Shown: in pieces, positions 28,520 to 38,402 of the stretch | Position numbering within the stretch: the stretch's first letter is position 1 | Layout: each line of letters opens with the position of its first letter | Assembly: GCA_031289585.1 (NCBI GenBank) | Contig: JAITPF010000037.1 | Coordinates: 62,001-126,000, forward strand | Direction of reading: 5' to 3' | Source: Endomicrobium sp. | Lineage (GTDB): Bacteria; Elusimicrobiota; Endomicrobiia; Endomicrobiales; Endomicrobiaceae | Length of the DNA: 64,000 nucleotides | Made by a program: the position numbers and the translations under genes | The notes under the pieces: model-generated | What the model saw: the letters and a program-made list of their open reading frames with translations, nothing else | Database searches by the model: none | Told to the model about the DNA's origin: nothing

Positions 28520-29776
28520 ATGATAATTTTAATTATAGGTAAGATTATTTTATTTATATTGCTTTTATGCATCTTATGTTTTTTTTGTGGCGCTGAAACA
28601 GCTATTACAAGTTTATCAAATAGTTATTTGCGTAGGGTAAAAGAAAATCAAATAAAATATTCAAAAAGCATAACTTACTGGGAATCGCATACGCAAGAGC
28701 TTATGATTGCTATGATTATGGGTATGAGTTTATCTCTTGTCGGTATGGGTGTTGTTTTATCTTCGCTTTCTGCAGATATTTCTGAATATTGTAATTTAAA
28801 ATCAGATATTTTAAATGTAGTTTTTCCTGCTTTTTCAATAGTTCTTACTCTCGTAATCGGGAATATTTTTCCTAAAACTCTAGCAAGATATAATGCTGAG
28901 AAAATGGGTATAGCTGTAATTCCGATGATAATAAAATTCGCAACTATTTTTAAAGTTATCATTGAATTTTTGCTTTGGGTTTCAAACAAAATTATTAAAT
29001 TGTTTGGAATATGCAAAGAAAGTCAACATATTAAATCTAACGAAATAGATTTTTTACTTTCAAATGAAAATACTTCGCCTCTTCCAGACGATTCGAGAGA
29101 GCTTGTAAGCAATATAATGGATTTTGCTGAAATGAGAATATCTCGGGTAATGGTACCGCTTTCTGAAATTTTTGCAGTAGATATTGATTTACCTAAAGAA
29201 GGAATAATAAAACATATTATTGAAACTCAATATTCAAGAGTTCCAGTTTATAGAGGAAATATCAATAATATTGTAGGGATAATATATACAAAAGATCTTG
29301 CTGTTGCGTGGCGCAGCTACGGAGCGATAGTATTTGAAGATTTAATACGTCCTGCATATTACGCCCCTGAAAATGCAAAGGTAAATAAAATTCTCAAAGA
29401 ATTTAAAACAGGTCACCAGCATATTACTATAGTAGTTGACGAGTATGGTTCTACGATAGGGATAGCATCGATAGAAGATTTGCTCGAAGAAATAGTGGGG
29501 GATGTTTGGGATGAATATGATTTAAAAGGAAAAACTATAATGTCTATAGGAGTTAATTCTTATCTTATACAGGCTTATGAATCAATATCAAATGTGAACG
29601 ATGAGTTAAATATTGAAATACCAGAGGGAAATTATACCACAGTTAATGGCTGGATTTTAGAATTGTTTGGCAGAATCCCTGAAGATGGTGAAAAAATAGA
29701 CTGGCAAGACTATTCTATAGAAGTACAAGATGCAGATGTAAAGAAAGTAAATAGAATTGTATTAAAGAAAAAATAA
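28520..29776 (+). CDS. DUF21/CBS/CorC_HlyC membrane protein, paralog 2
   Basis: CGAETAITSLS; RVMVPLSEIFAVD; SRVPVYRGNINNIVGIIYTKDL; VVDEYGSTIGIASIEDLLEEIVGDVWDEYD. Confidence 0.9.
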   Translation: MIILIIGKIILFILLLCILCFFCGAETAITSLSNSYLRRVKENQIKYSKSITYWESHTQELMIAMIMGMSLSLVGMGVVLSSLSADISEYCNLKSDILNVVFPAFSIVLTLVIGNIFPKTLARYNAEKMGIAVIPMIIKFATIFKVIIEFLLWVSNKIIKLFGICKESQHIKSNEIDFLLSNENTSPLPDDSRELVSNIMDFAEMRISRVMVPLSEIFAVDIDLPKEGIIKHIIETQYSRVPVYRGNINNIVGIIYTKDLAVAWRSYGAIVFEDLIRPAYYAPENAKVNKILKEFKTGHQHITIVVDEYGSTIGIASIEDLLEEIVGDVWDEYDLKGKTIMSIGVNSYLIQAYESISNVNDELNIEIPEGNYTTVNGWILELFGRIPEDGEKIDWQDYSIEVQDADVKKVNRIVLKKK

Positions 29777-30427
29777 ATGTATTACACAATAAAAGGATTA
29801 GTTCTCAACACAAGAATACAATGTGAGCATGATAAACTCATAACTGTTTATTCTTATGAATGGGGGAAAGTTCAGGCAGTTGTTCCGAGTGCAAAAAAAA
29901 TTGCAGCCAAACTTGCCTGTGCAACTGAACCTTTAACAGAAAGCGAATTTATAGTTTTTAATAGTCATCCTGCTATAAGGATTAAAATTACTGGGGCAAG
30001 TATAATTCAAAACAATACAAAAATAAAAATGGATTTTAAAAGAAATTTATATGCTCTGTATGCTGTGGAAATAATCGATAAACTTGTTCCTTTTAACCTT
30101 GAAAATATGGAAAAATACGATTTAATAGTAAGAATTTTGGAAATATTAAGTGCTTGTAAATATCCGAAACGTGCGCTTACTGCATTTATTTTACGTTTTT
30201 TAAAACTTTCGGGATATGCTTTTTCAGATTATTTAAAACACAATAATTCTTTTGTTAGTAAAGATATTGAAAAAGCTGTAAGAAAACTCTCAACTTGTTC
30301 TGGTAATGATGTTGATCTACTTGAAAAGATAGAAGATGAAAAAGTATGGAACTATGTTGAATCTTACCTAACAAATTACGTACATCGCCCCGCATTAAGT
30401 ATTTTCTTAAAAAAAATCGCTATGTAA
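29777..30427 (+). CDS. recO: DNA repair protein RecO
   Basis: IKGLVLNTRIQCEHDKLITVYSYEWGKVQAVVPSAKK... OB fold and helical C-terminus. Confidence 0.8.
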   Translation: MYYTIKGLVLNTRIQCEHDKLITVYSYEWGKVQAVVPSAKKIAAKLACATEPLTESEFIVFNSHPAIRIKITGASIIQNNTKIKMDFKRNLYALYAVEIIDKLVPFNLENMEKYDLIVRILEILSACKYPKRALTAFILRFLKLSGYAFSDYLKHNNSFVSKDIEKAVRKLSTCSGNDVDLLEKIEDEKVWNYVESYLTNYVHRPALSIFLKKIAM

Positions 30428-30439
30428 ACATATTGTAAA

Positions 30440-30980
30440 TTTTACAGATTAATCCAGTTGAAAAGGTCTGTCATCAATCCACTGCTGCAGGCAGTGAGGT
30501 TAAGATATTTGAAGGTAAATTCCTACGATCATTCGTTCTTTTGCTGTGTCATCCTCGCCCTCAATAAGGACATTCGAGGGTAAACTCCGTCATGAATCCA
30601 TGTTTTTTGCCATCATCTTGCCGTGTCATTCCCGTGAAGACGGGCATCCACGTTGTTCGTTATTGCGCACTGCCAAAAACAGCTCTGTCATTGCGAGAAA
30701 AATACAACTTTTCGTATTTTTCGTGGCAATCTTTCTCTTTCAACAACACAGATGTTTCATCAGGACTTTGGCTGCCTTTGGCAGTGCACAATGACAGCAA
30801 AATATGGTGTCATTCGCCCCCAATTAAGGCACTTGAGGATAAACTCCTGCAGGAATCCACGTTAACTAATAATACCTTATGACAACTTGGATACCCGTTA
30901 CGGATATGACATGATATTCTTTTGGTCATATTTGGTGTTTTTGCGAGCTCTGAAAAGGTGAAGCAATCTGTGTCGTTAAA
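30440..30980. repeat. intergenic mosaic hairpin repeat block
   Basis: TCATTCCCGTGAAGACGGGCATCCACG; TCATTGCGAGAAAAATACAACTTTTCGTATTTTTCGTGGCAATC; TTTGGCAGTGCACAATGACAG. Confidence 0.85.
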
Positions 30981-31082
30981 GATGTTAAGAGATACTACAA
31001 TAAATAAATTGACAGAATAGTTGTTATTTAATAAAGTTTTATCTGTATCGAATGATTAAACCATAAATGTAATAGAGTTAAA

Positions 31083-31619
31083 ATGAGATGTGAAGAGGAA
31101 AAAATTATGTTCCAAAATTCTAAGAAAGCACGTGTATATCGGTCTTTTATAGTGGTCTTTTTTGCAGTTTTTTTTATGATGGTAGTTGTATTTGCGCAAA
31201 AAGCGCCTGTTTTTTTACTTAAGGATATAGACGGAAATATCTTTAATTTGTCCGATTATAAAGGCAAGGTGGTTTTTTTGGATTTTTGGACGACTTGGTG
31301 TCCACCATGCAGAGCTGCAATTCCTGCCGTGAAAGAATTACATAAAACCAAAACTGCAAATTACAGTAATGTGGTTATCTTGGGTATTAATATTGGCGAG
31401 AAACAATCAATAGTAGAACAATTTGTAAAAAGCAATGGAATAACTTATAACATCTTGCTTGGTGACGATAAAATATGCGGCGATTATAGAGTAACTGGTT
31501 TTCCGTCGTTTTTCATAATAGATGTGACAGGAGAAATAGTCAAACGTTATGTGGGTTATTATCCTGGTCTTGAAGAAGAGTGGAACAGCGTTATAGACGA
31601 GTTAGTAAAAATAAAATAG
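31083..31619 (+). CDS. TlpA/ResA-like thioredoxin-fold protein
   Basis: GKVVFLDFWTTWCPPCRAAIPAVKEL. Confidence 0.93.
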   Translation: MRCEEEKIMFQNSKKARVYRSFIVVFFAVFFMMVVVFAQKAPVFLLKDIDGNIFNLSDYKGKVVFLDFWTTWCPPCRAAIPAVKELHKTKTANYSNVVILGINIGEKQSIVEQFVKSNGITYNILLGDDKICGDYRVTGFPSFFIIDVTGEIVKRYVGYYPGLEEEWNSVIDELVKIK

Positions 31620-31746
31620 AATATAAACATTTGTGGTGTTTGGCTATTTTTGTCATAACTCACTCTTTGGGTTGTAGCAGATTTTTAGTAAATTTTAGTA
31701 TTTTTTTGCTTTTAAGTAGACATGACGACAATTACAAGGAATACAA

Positions 31747-32457
31747 ATGGATATCAACGTTCCCACATTTTTTGTAAGTTCAATTGCTGGCTTAGCGAGT
31801 TTTATAAGTCCTTGTGTTCTTCCTTTAATATTACCTTTTATTTCTCTTATAACTGGAATATCCGTTGACAATTTAAAAACATCAAAGGAATTATCGAAAA
31901 ATGTAGTCATAAAAACTTTATTTTTTATTTTGGGTTTTTCTTTTATTTTTATTGTTCTTGGAATGTCTGCAAGCCAACTTGGAAGCTTATTTGGTAAATA
32001 TAAGACAATATTAAGATATATCGGTGGTTGTATTGTTGTATTGTTTGGACTAAATATTTGCACAATACTAAAAATCAAATTTCTAAACAAACAATTTTCT
32101 TATGCAGGCAAAAGTTCAACAGGGGCATTAACAAACACAGGAATATTTTTTATGGGTATTGCGTTTGCTTTAGGTTGGACGCCATGCGTTGGTCCGATTT
32201 TAACATCAATTTTAATTGTTGCTTCAACTCAAGGAACAGTTTTAAGTGGTTTTTGGTTGCTGGTATTTTTCTCTTTAGGCTTTGGAATTCCATTTATACT
32301 TACTGCGCTTTTTGTAAACAGATTTTTAAGTGCATTTAAAATTATAAAAAAATATTACAGAACAATAGAAATTATATCAGGTTTGTTGTTGATTTTCACT
32401 GGTATATTACTTATTACAAATGTTTTTTTAAAAATCACATCGTTTATGCTCTCTTAA
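31747..32457 (+). CDS. ccdA: cytochrome c biogenesis/thiol transport protein CcdA
   Basis: AGLASFISPCVLPLILPFISLITG; GIAFALGWTPCVGPILTSIL. Confidence 0.93.
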   Translation: MDINVPTFFVSSIAGLASFISPCVLPLILPFISLITGISVDNLKTSKELSKNVVIKTLFFILGFSFIFIVLGMSASQLGSLFGKYKTILRYIGGCIVVLFGLNICTILKIKFLNKQFSYAGKSSTGALTNTGIFFMGIAFALGWTPCVGPILTSILIVASTQGTVLSGFWLLVFFSLGFGIPFILTALFVNRFLSAFKIIKKYYRTIEIISGLLLIFTGILLITNVFLKITSFMLS

Positions 32458-32554
32458 AGTCCAATATTGTTACGAGATCTTACAATCAATTGACTAATAA
32501 CCGCTTTTTATTATAAAATGACGACTCAATTTACATAATTTAGAGTTCTTTAAA

Positions 32555-32640
32555 GCCGAGGTGGTGGAATTGGCAGACACGTGAGACTCAAAATCTCAAG
32601 TTGCTTAGGCGGCGTGCGGGTTCAAGTCCCGCCCTCGGTA
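32555..32640 (+). tRNA. tRNA-Leu (anticodon CAA), CCA not encoded
   Basis: Acceptor gccgagg/cctcggt; anticodon stem-loop tgaga-ctcaaaa-tctca; variable arm; T-loop gggttcaagtccc. Confidence 0.95.
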
Positions 32641-32907
32641 TTTCAAGTTGTACTATAAATCCACGAGTAAAAGTTAAAAACATTATTTCCCGCCGATAAA
32701 AGATAGTTTAGCTAAGGAAAATAGACACCTATCAAGACATATGAACAAATACGTAATAACAAATTAATAATAAAATTTAACCACAGAAAACCGTCAACAG
32801 TAACTAGTGTTTATTATATCTTGTTTGTGCAAAAAAACAAAAATACAAGTTGAAATTTATTTCAAGATTGCGTGATACTGCGCTATTGACATTAATATTA
32901 CATTTAA

Positions 32908-32936
32908 TTGACAGTTAAAATCATCTTTATTATAAT
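32908..32936 (+). promoter_or_regulatory. consensus sigma70-type promoter TTGACA-N17-TATAAT upstream of hldD
   Basis: TTGACA 32908-32913, TATAAT 32931-32936, RBS ataaggag near 32950. Confidence 0.7.
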
Positions 32937-32966
32937 ATAGCTTCGGAGATATAAGGAGTTTAGAAT

Positions 32967-33929
32967 ATGATAATATTGACAGGAGGGGCAGGCTTTATAG
33001 GTAGTTGTTTCCTATGGAAATTAAATCAGGAAGGCATAAAAGATATTTTGGTTGTTGATCATCTTGATGAAAGCGAAAAATGGAAAAATTTAATTGGTAA
33101 GAGTTACTACGATTACATACAAAAAGGTGATTTCTTTAATGCCGTAATAAACAGAAAAGTCCAAAAACCTCAAGCCATTGTACATCTTGGAGCTTGCAGT
33201 TCGACAACTCTTCACGATGCAAATTATTATATAAAAAATAATTATGAATATTCTAAAACTCTTGCTTTATGGGCTTTTGAGATAGGGATTCCTTTCATTT
33301 ACGCTTCATCTGCTGCAACATATGGGAATGGTGAGTACGATTATGATGATGACATAGTAAAAATAAGAAGTTTGTCACCGTTAAATGTGTATGGTTTTTC
33401 AAAACATATGTTTGATTTATGGCTTTTAAATAATAATTATCTTAATAAAGCTGTTGGTATAAAGTTTTTCAATGTTTTTGGTCCCAATGAATATCACAAA
33501 TGTGATATGCGCAGCGTAATTTGTAAGAGTTATGATGATGTTGTCAATAGGGGATTAATAAAACTGTTTAAGTCTTATAATGAGAATTATGCAGATGGCG
33601 GACAATGTAGAGATTTTGTATATATAAAAGATGTTATTGATGCAATGTATTTTTTATTTAAAAATCCGTCAAAAACAGGAATATTTAATCTTGGTACCGG
33701 AAAATCAAGAACATGGAATGATATAGCAAAATCTATGTTTGTTGCTGTAGGTAAAAAAGAAAGTATAGAATATATCGAAATGCCTGATAATTTAAAATTA
33801 AAGTATCAATATTTTACACAGGCAAAAATGGATAGTCTCAAGAAAGCAGGTTATAATAAATCTTTTATGGAATTAGAAGATTCTGTTAAAGATTACTATT
33901 CTTATTTGAAAAATAAATCTTACTTATAA
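32967..33929 (+). CDS. hldD: ADP-L-glycero-D-manno-heptose-6-epimerase
   Basis: LTGGAGFIGSCFLWKLN; VHLGACSSTT; YASSAATYGNGEYDYDDD; FFNVFGPNEYHK.DMRSV. Confidence 0.95.
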   Translation: MIILTGGAGFIGSCFLWKLNQEGIKDILVVDHLDESEKWKNLIGKSYYDYIQKGDFFNAVINRKVQKPQAIVHLGACSSTTLHDANYYIKNNYEYSKTLALWAFEIGIPFIYASSAATYGNGEYDYDDDIVKIRSLSPLNVYGFSKHMFDLWLLNNNYLNKAVGIKFFNVFGPNEYHKCDMRSVICKSYDDVVNRGLIKLFKSYNENYADGGQCRDFVYIKDVIDAMYFLFKNPSKTGIFNLGTGKSRTWNDIAKSMFVAVGKKESIEYIEMPDNLKLKYQYFTQAKMDSLKKAGYNKSFMELEDSVKDYYSYLKNKSYL

Positions 33930-33955
33930 CTGCTTGCTTAAGTTAACTGCAAAAA

Positions 33956-34243
33956 CTAGAGTCTGTTCAGACTAGACTAATAGGCTGAAAGTGTTGCTTG
34001 GATTTTTGATGGAAGTTTAGCTGTTTTGTGATAGGGCAATTTGAACATATTGACAGAACAAAACAGTCAAAATTTACATAAAAACTATCTAAGTTCGAAG
34101 AGGAGTTATGGCAAAAACCAACTGCCGTGTGTTGCTCAAGATGTGTCAATAGTCTTGCTATTATCACACTTTTGCACCTTGCAGTTGCCTATTTTTGCTC
34201 CTAACACTTTTGTTCTGTTAGTGAGAATAGTCTCTAAAAACTT
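33956..34243. mobile_element. MITE-like family D element, longest copy
   Basis: Ends ctagagtctgttcag...ctgttagtgagaatagtctct are inverted repeats; core gctgttttgtgata..tattgacagaacaaaac shared with 57006-57156 copy. Confidence 0.65.
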
Positions 34244-34271
34244 GAAGTTGTATATAAATTTTGGGGTGAGC

Positions 34272-35270
34272 ATGAATCTCTTAAAATTAATTTCCTCGTT
34301 TAAAAAACAAACTGTTTTAATTGTTGGTGATGTAATGATTGACAAGTTTATATGGGGAAAAGTAAAGAGAATTTCTCCAGAGGCTCCTGTTCCTATTGTA
34401 GAGGTTACAAAAGAAACTGAAGTTCTTGGTGGAGCGGCAAATGTTGCAAACAATATAATAACATTGGGCAGTAAAGCATTTATTGTAAGTGCAATTGGCG
34501 AAGACATTACTGGAAAATCTTTAATTACGATGCTTTTAGAAAAAGGAATAAATTCAGATTATTTAGTTTGTGATCCTTATAGACCGACAATTCTAAAAAC
34601 GAGAATTATTGCTGCAAGTCAGCAAGTTGTTAGAGTAGATAAAGAAATAAAAGGGCATTTTGAGTATCACACTGAATTGAAGATTATAAAAAATATAGAA
34701 GAACTAATACCTAAAGTAAATGCTGTGGTAATTTCTGATTATGGTAAAGGAGTTATAATTCCTAAAGTTCTTAAAAGAGTAATTTCTCTTGCAAGAAAAT
34801 ATAAAATTCCTGTCACAGTAGATCCTAAAATAGAACATTTCAAAAAATATAAAAAAGTTACAACGATAACCCCAAATGAAAAAGAAGCGATTGAAGGAAT
34901 GGGTGCAAAAAATATAAAAACAGATGAAGCAATAGCAATACTTGGCAAAAAAATTCTTAAAACTTTAAATTCCGACTCTGTGCTCATTACGCGTGGCGAA
35001 AAAGGAATGACTCTTATTCAGTCTAATAATAAAATTACAAATATTCCTACAAGAGCAAAAGAAGTTTATGATGTTACTGGTGCAGGAGATACCGTTATTT
35101 CTATAATGACTTTAGCATTAGCTGCAAAGGCGGATTTGGTAAGTGCTGCAGAAGTTGCGAATTTTGCTGCAGGTATAGTTGTTGGTAAACTTGGAACTGC
35201 AACAACAAACCAGCAGGAGCTTAAAAAAATAATAATGGAGTTCTATAGTATTTGCCGTACAAAAAAATGA
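34272..35270 (+). CDS. hldE: D-glycero-beta-D-manno-heptose-7-phosphate kinase (PfkB family)
   Basis: VLIVGDVMIDKFIWGKVKRISPEAPVPIVEVTKETEVLGGAANVANNI; DVTGAGDTVISIM. Kinase domain only; upstream ORF extension is repeat-derived. Confidence 0.92.
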   Translation: MNLLKLISSFKKQTVLIVGDVMIDKFIWGKVKRISPEAPVPIVEVTKETEVLGGAANVANNIITLGSKAFIVSAIGEDITGKSLITMLLEKGINSDYLVCDPYRPTILKTRIIAASQQVVRVDKEIKGHFEYHTELKIIKNIEELIPKVNAVVISDYGKGVIIPKVLKRVISLARKYKIPVTVDPKIEHFKKYKKVTTITPNEKEAIEGMGAKNIKTDEAIAILGKKILKTLNSDSVLITRGEKGMTLIQSNNKITNIPTRAKEVYDVTGAGDTVISIMTLALAAKADLVSAAEVANFAAGIVVGKLGTATTNQQELKKIIMEFYSICRTKK

Positions 35271-35989
35271 GAACAGCTGTAATTATACCATCAAGATATG
35301 GCTCAAGCCGGTTTCCAGGTAAGCCTTTAGCATTAATAAAAGGGAAACCTCTTATACAACGTGTCGTAGAAAGAGTTAAGAACTGTAAAAATGTTGATTT
35401 TATAGCAGTTGCGACTGACGATAAACGTATTTATGATGCGGTAAAAAGTTTAGGTTTTAATGTTTTTATGACGCCAAAAACTTGTAAAAGTGGTACGGAT
35501 AGAGTTGCTTTTACGGCGTCAAAATTTTTGAAAAATTGCGAAATTTTTATTAATACACAGGGCGATGAACCTTTAATAGACCCAAAACTCATAGATACGT
35601 TAGTAGTTTTACTTAAAAAAGATGAGTTTCTAAAATATGTGACTGCCGCTTTTCCAATAACCGAAGAAGAGATTGTGAAAAATCCGAATGTTGTTAAAGT
35701 TGTTTTTGATAAAGATGGATATGCTTTGTATTTTTCGAGATTTGCAATACCATATAATAGAGATAATACAAAAGTTAAATATTATAAACATATGGGGATA
35801 TATGGGTATAAAAGAGATTTTTTGTTGAAATTTGCAAAAGATAGAATGTCGTCTTTGGAGAAAGCTGAAAGCCTTGATCAGCTAAGAGCTTTGGAAAACG
35901 GCAAAAAAATAAAAGTTGTTGTTGCAAAAAAAGATTCTATAGGCGTAGATACACTCGAAGATATTTCAAAAGTTGAAAGATATTTATAG
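35267..35989 (+). CDS. kdsB: 3-deoxy-manno-octulosonate cytidylyltransferase
   Basis: VIIPSRYGSSRFPGKPLALIKGKPLIQRVVERV; NTQGDEPLIDP; HMGIYGYKRDFL. Confidence 0.96.
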   Translation: MRTAVIIPSRYGSSRFPGKPLALIKGKPLIQRVVERVKNCKNVDFIAVATDDKRIYDAVKSLGFNVFMTPKTCKSGTDRVAFTASKFLKNCEIFINTQGDEPLIDPKLIDTLVVLLKKDEFLKYVTAAFPITEEEIVKNPNVVKVVFDKDGYALYFSRFAIPYNRDNTKVKYYKHMGIYGYKRDFLLKFAKDRMSSLEKAESLDQLRALENGKKIKVVVAKKDSIGVDTLEDISKVERYL

Positions 35990-35998
35990 GGATTATTA

Positions 35999-36823
35999 AT
36001 GGAAAATAAACGTATAAAAATAGGTAAAAATATTGTTCTTTCTAATGATAGACCATTTGTTATTATAGCAGGACCATGTGTTATTGAAAGCGAAAAACAT
36101 GTTTTAACTTTAGCTGCAAGTTTAAAAAAAATAACTTCTGAGCTAAAAATTCCTTTTATTTTTAAAACTTCTTACGACAAAGCAAATCGTTCATCAAACT
36201 ATTCTTACAGAGGACCTGGAGTTGAAGAGGGTCTTAAAATTCTTGCCAAAGTAAAAAAAAAATTGAATTTGACTATTATTACAGACGTTCATACTGAAAC
36301 CCAGGTATTGAAAGCTGCGCAAGTTGTAGATTTTTTACAAGTTCCTGCGTTTTTATCACGTCAGACAGACTTAATAAAAGCATGCGCTATGACAGGGAAA
36401 CCTGTAAATATTAAGAAAGGACAATTTTTAGCTCCTGAAGATATGTTTAACGTTGTTGAAAAAGCCGAAAATTTTGGTAACAAAAACTTATCGCTTACAG
36501 AGAGAGGAGCTTCTTTTGGATATCATAATCTTGTTGTAGATTTTAGAGGTTTGGAAATAATGAAACATACAGGATATCCTATTATTTTTGATGCAACGCA
36601 CAGTGTTCAGCTTCCTGGTGGTCGCGGAGTATGTAGCGGTGGTAATAGAGAATTTGTTTTACCTCTTTCCAGAGCTGCAGCAGCGGTAGGAATTGCAGCA
36701 TTATTTTTAGAAGTTCATGAAAATCCCGATAAAGCTCTTTCTGATGGGGCAAACAGTGTTAATTTAGAATATTTTAAACAAATACTTAAATATATAAAAG
36801 TTATAGATAAGGCGGTAAAATGA
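35999..36823 (+). CDS. kdsA: 3-deoxy-8-phosphooctulonate synthase
   Basis: FVIIAGPCVIES; FKTSYDKANRSS; DFLQVPAFLSRQTDL; DATHSVQLPGG. Confidence 0.97.
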   Translation: MENKRIKIGKNIVLSNDRPFVIIAGPCVIESEKHVLTLAASLKKITSELKIPFIFKTSYDKANRSSNYSYRGPGVEEGLKILAKVKKKLNLTIITDVHTETQVLKAAQVVDFLQVPAFLSRQTDLIKACAMTGKPVNIKKGQFLAPEDMFNVVEKAENFGNKNLSLTERGASFGYHNLVVDFRGLEIMKHTGYPIIFDATHSVQLPGGRGVCSGGNREFVLPLSRAAAAVGIAALFLEVHENPDKALSDGANSVNLEYFKQILKYIKVIDKAVK

Positions 36824-37077
36824 AGTTTAAAAGCTCGAAAAAAGACAACATTAGAAAGATTGAGACTCAGTTTAAACAAATAAATGAACAAACAGTATAT
36901 AAAACTGAAAAAGATGGAAATGATATTTTATGGAAACCTACATATAAATGGTATGTAAAGAGTATAGGAATAGTTCTTGGTATATTGATTATTACGTTTT
37001 TTGTATTAAATATTGTTTTAAAACCATATATGAGAAATATTAACCATGAGATTACTCCATGGCTTGGTCAAAGATGA
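36820..37077 (+). CDS. small single-TM protein of unknown function within the kds operon
   Basis: Overlapping start/stop with kdsA and kdsC; KWYVKSIGIVLGILIITFFVLNIVLKPYM TM helix. Confidence 0.75.
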   Translation: MKFKSSKKDNIRKIETQFKQINEQTVYKTEKDGNDILWKPTYKWYVKSIGIVLGILIITFFVLNIVLKPYMRNINHEITPWLGQR

Positions 37078-37616
37078 TGAAAAAAGATAAAAAAGATATT
37101 ATAAAAAAGGCAAAAAAAGTTAAATTGTTAGCCTCTGATGTCGATGGAGTTTTAACGCGCGGTGAAATAATAATATTTAATGATGGTGAAGAGATCAAAG
37201 TATGGAATGTTAAAGATGGAATGGGGTATGGTATACTTTCAAGAATATCTCCGAAAATTAAAACCGCGTGGATAACTGGCAGAAAGTCTCTTCAGGTTGA
37301 AAGACGCGCAAAAGATATGAATATTAATTATCTTGTCCAAAGCTGTATGAGTAAAAAAGAGGCTTTGGAAAAAATATTAATGGAAAATAGTTTTAAAGCA
37401 TCTGAAACGGCATATATTGGTGATGATATAGTAGATATACCGATATTAAAAGTAGTAGGGCTTTCATTGTGTCCTGCTGATGCCTGTGAAGAAGTAAAAC
37501 AATGTGTTGATTATGTTTCAATTTTTAAAGGTGGTGAAGGTGTTGTAAGAGATGTAATAGAACTTGTTATGAAGGCAAAAAACGATTGGAAAAAGTCTTT
37601 GGAAACATATAAATGA
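37074..37616 (+). CDS. kdsC: KDO-8-phosphate phosphatase (HAD)
   Basis: LLASDVDGVLTRGEIII; WNVKDGMGYGIL; WITGRKS; YIGDDIVDIPIL. Confidence 0.93.
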   Translation: MMKKDKKDIIKKAKKVKLLASDVDGVLTRGEIIIFNDGEEIKVWNVKDGMGYGILSRISPKIKTAWITGRKSLQVERRAKDMNINYLVQSCMSKKEALEKILMENSFKASETAYIGDDIVDIPILKVVGLSLCPADACEEVKQCVDYVSIFKGGEGVVRDVIELVMKAKNDWKKSLETYK

Positions 37617-37868
37617 GGATAATTTTACTAGAATTTGCAGAAGAGTTTACTATTACAGCGCGTTTGTTTTAGTAGGACTTGCTCAGAAGATAATGAGTAC
37701 AGACATAAAACTATAAAATCATCTGGTAATTTTGATAAAGATGTTGAGACTCTTGTTCAAAAAGTTTCTCTTGTTTTAGTTTTAGAGGAACATATAAAAC
37801 AATATCCTCGACGGTGGGTATGGTTCTATGAGAGATGGAAGACGAGTTCTAAAGGTAATGTGGCAAAT
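37613..37868 (+). pseudogene. remnant of LpxL/HtrB-type lipid A acyltransferase (N- and C-terminal stubs, centre deleted)
   Basis: N-stub MRIILLEFAEEF / RRVYYYSAFVLVGLAQKI in shifted frames; C-stub FDKDVETLVQKVSLVLVLEEHIKQYPRRWVWFYERWKT matches LpxL C-terminal signature. Confidence 0.65.
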
Positions 37869-38402
37869 ATGAGAAATAAGCTGAAAGTAAAAATAATAAT
37901 TCGGTTTATTGTAATTTTTGTGAGTTTTGCTTTTTTTATTGGTTGCAAAGCTGAAAAAACTATTGTTGAAGAAGCTCCACCTGTGTTTGAACAAGCTATA
38001 GAAAGATTTACGATAACGGAAACACACAAAGGAGAATTAAAAATGATTTTGGAAGCAGAGTCTGCTGTTATTAACGAAAGCAAAAATATTGCTCATTTAA
38101 AACTTCCGATAATAAAATTTTATAATGAAGGTAGTTATGTTTCAACGCTTGTTACCGAAAGTGCTGATATAAATACGGAGACTTATGATATCAAAGGCAA
38201 TGGCAAATGTACTGTCGATAGTGCAAATAACGAGCATTTGCAGACTACAGATTTAATGTATAATGCGAAAAAAGAATTAGTTTATAGTAATAATAATGTC
38301 AAAATTACAAAACCAGGTGAAACGGTATATGGCACAAGTTTTGAGGCTGATACCAAACTTGAGAAAATAGTCATTAAAAACCAAAGGATTATAGTTGATT
38401 AA
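37869..38402 (+). CDS. lptC: LPS export periplasmic protein LptC-like
   Basis: Lipoprotein-like FFIGCKAEK; OstA/LptC repeats NSESADINTETYDIKGNGKCTVDSAN...; position before lptA/lptB. Confidence 0.7.
   Translation: MRNKLKVKIIIRFIVIFVSFAFFIGCKAEKTIVEEAPPVFEQAIERFTITETHKGELKMILEAESAVINESKNIAHLKLPIIKFYNEGSYVSTLVTESADINTETYDIKGNGKCTVDSANNEHLQTTDLMYNAKKELVYSNNNVKITKPGETVYGTSFEADTKLEKIVIKNQRIIVD

Noticed and set aside
30546-30882. Three overlapping ORFs (82, 96, 70 aa)
   Set aside because: All lie in a repeat block, no codon-level support.
32641-32907. Possible integration scar downstream of tRNA-Leu
   Set aside because: No repeat of the tRNA 3' end and no accessory genes; hldD with a consensus promoter follows.
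34041-34271. N-terminal extension of the HldE ORF (MNILTEQNSQNLHK...)
   Set aside because: Encoded by the family-D element; the PfkB domain starts at the ATG at 34272.
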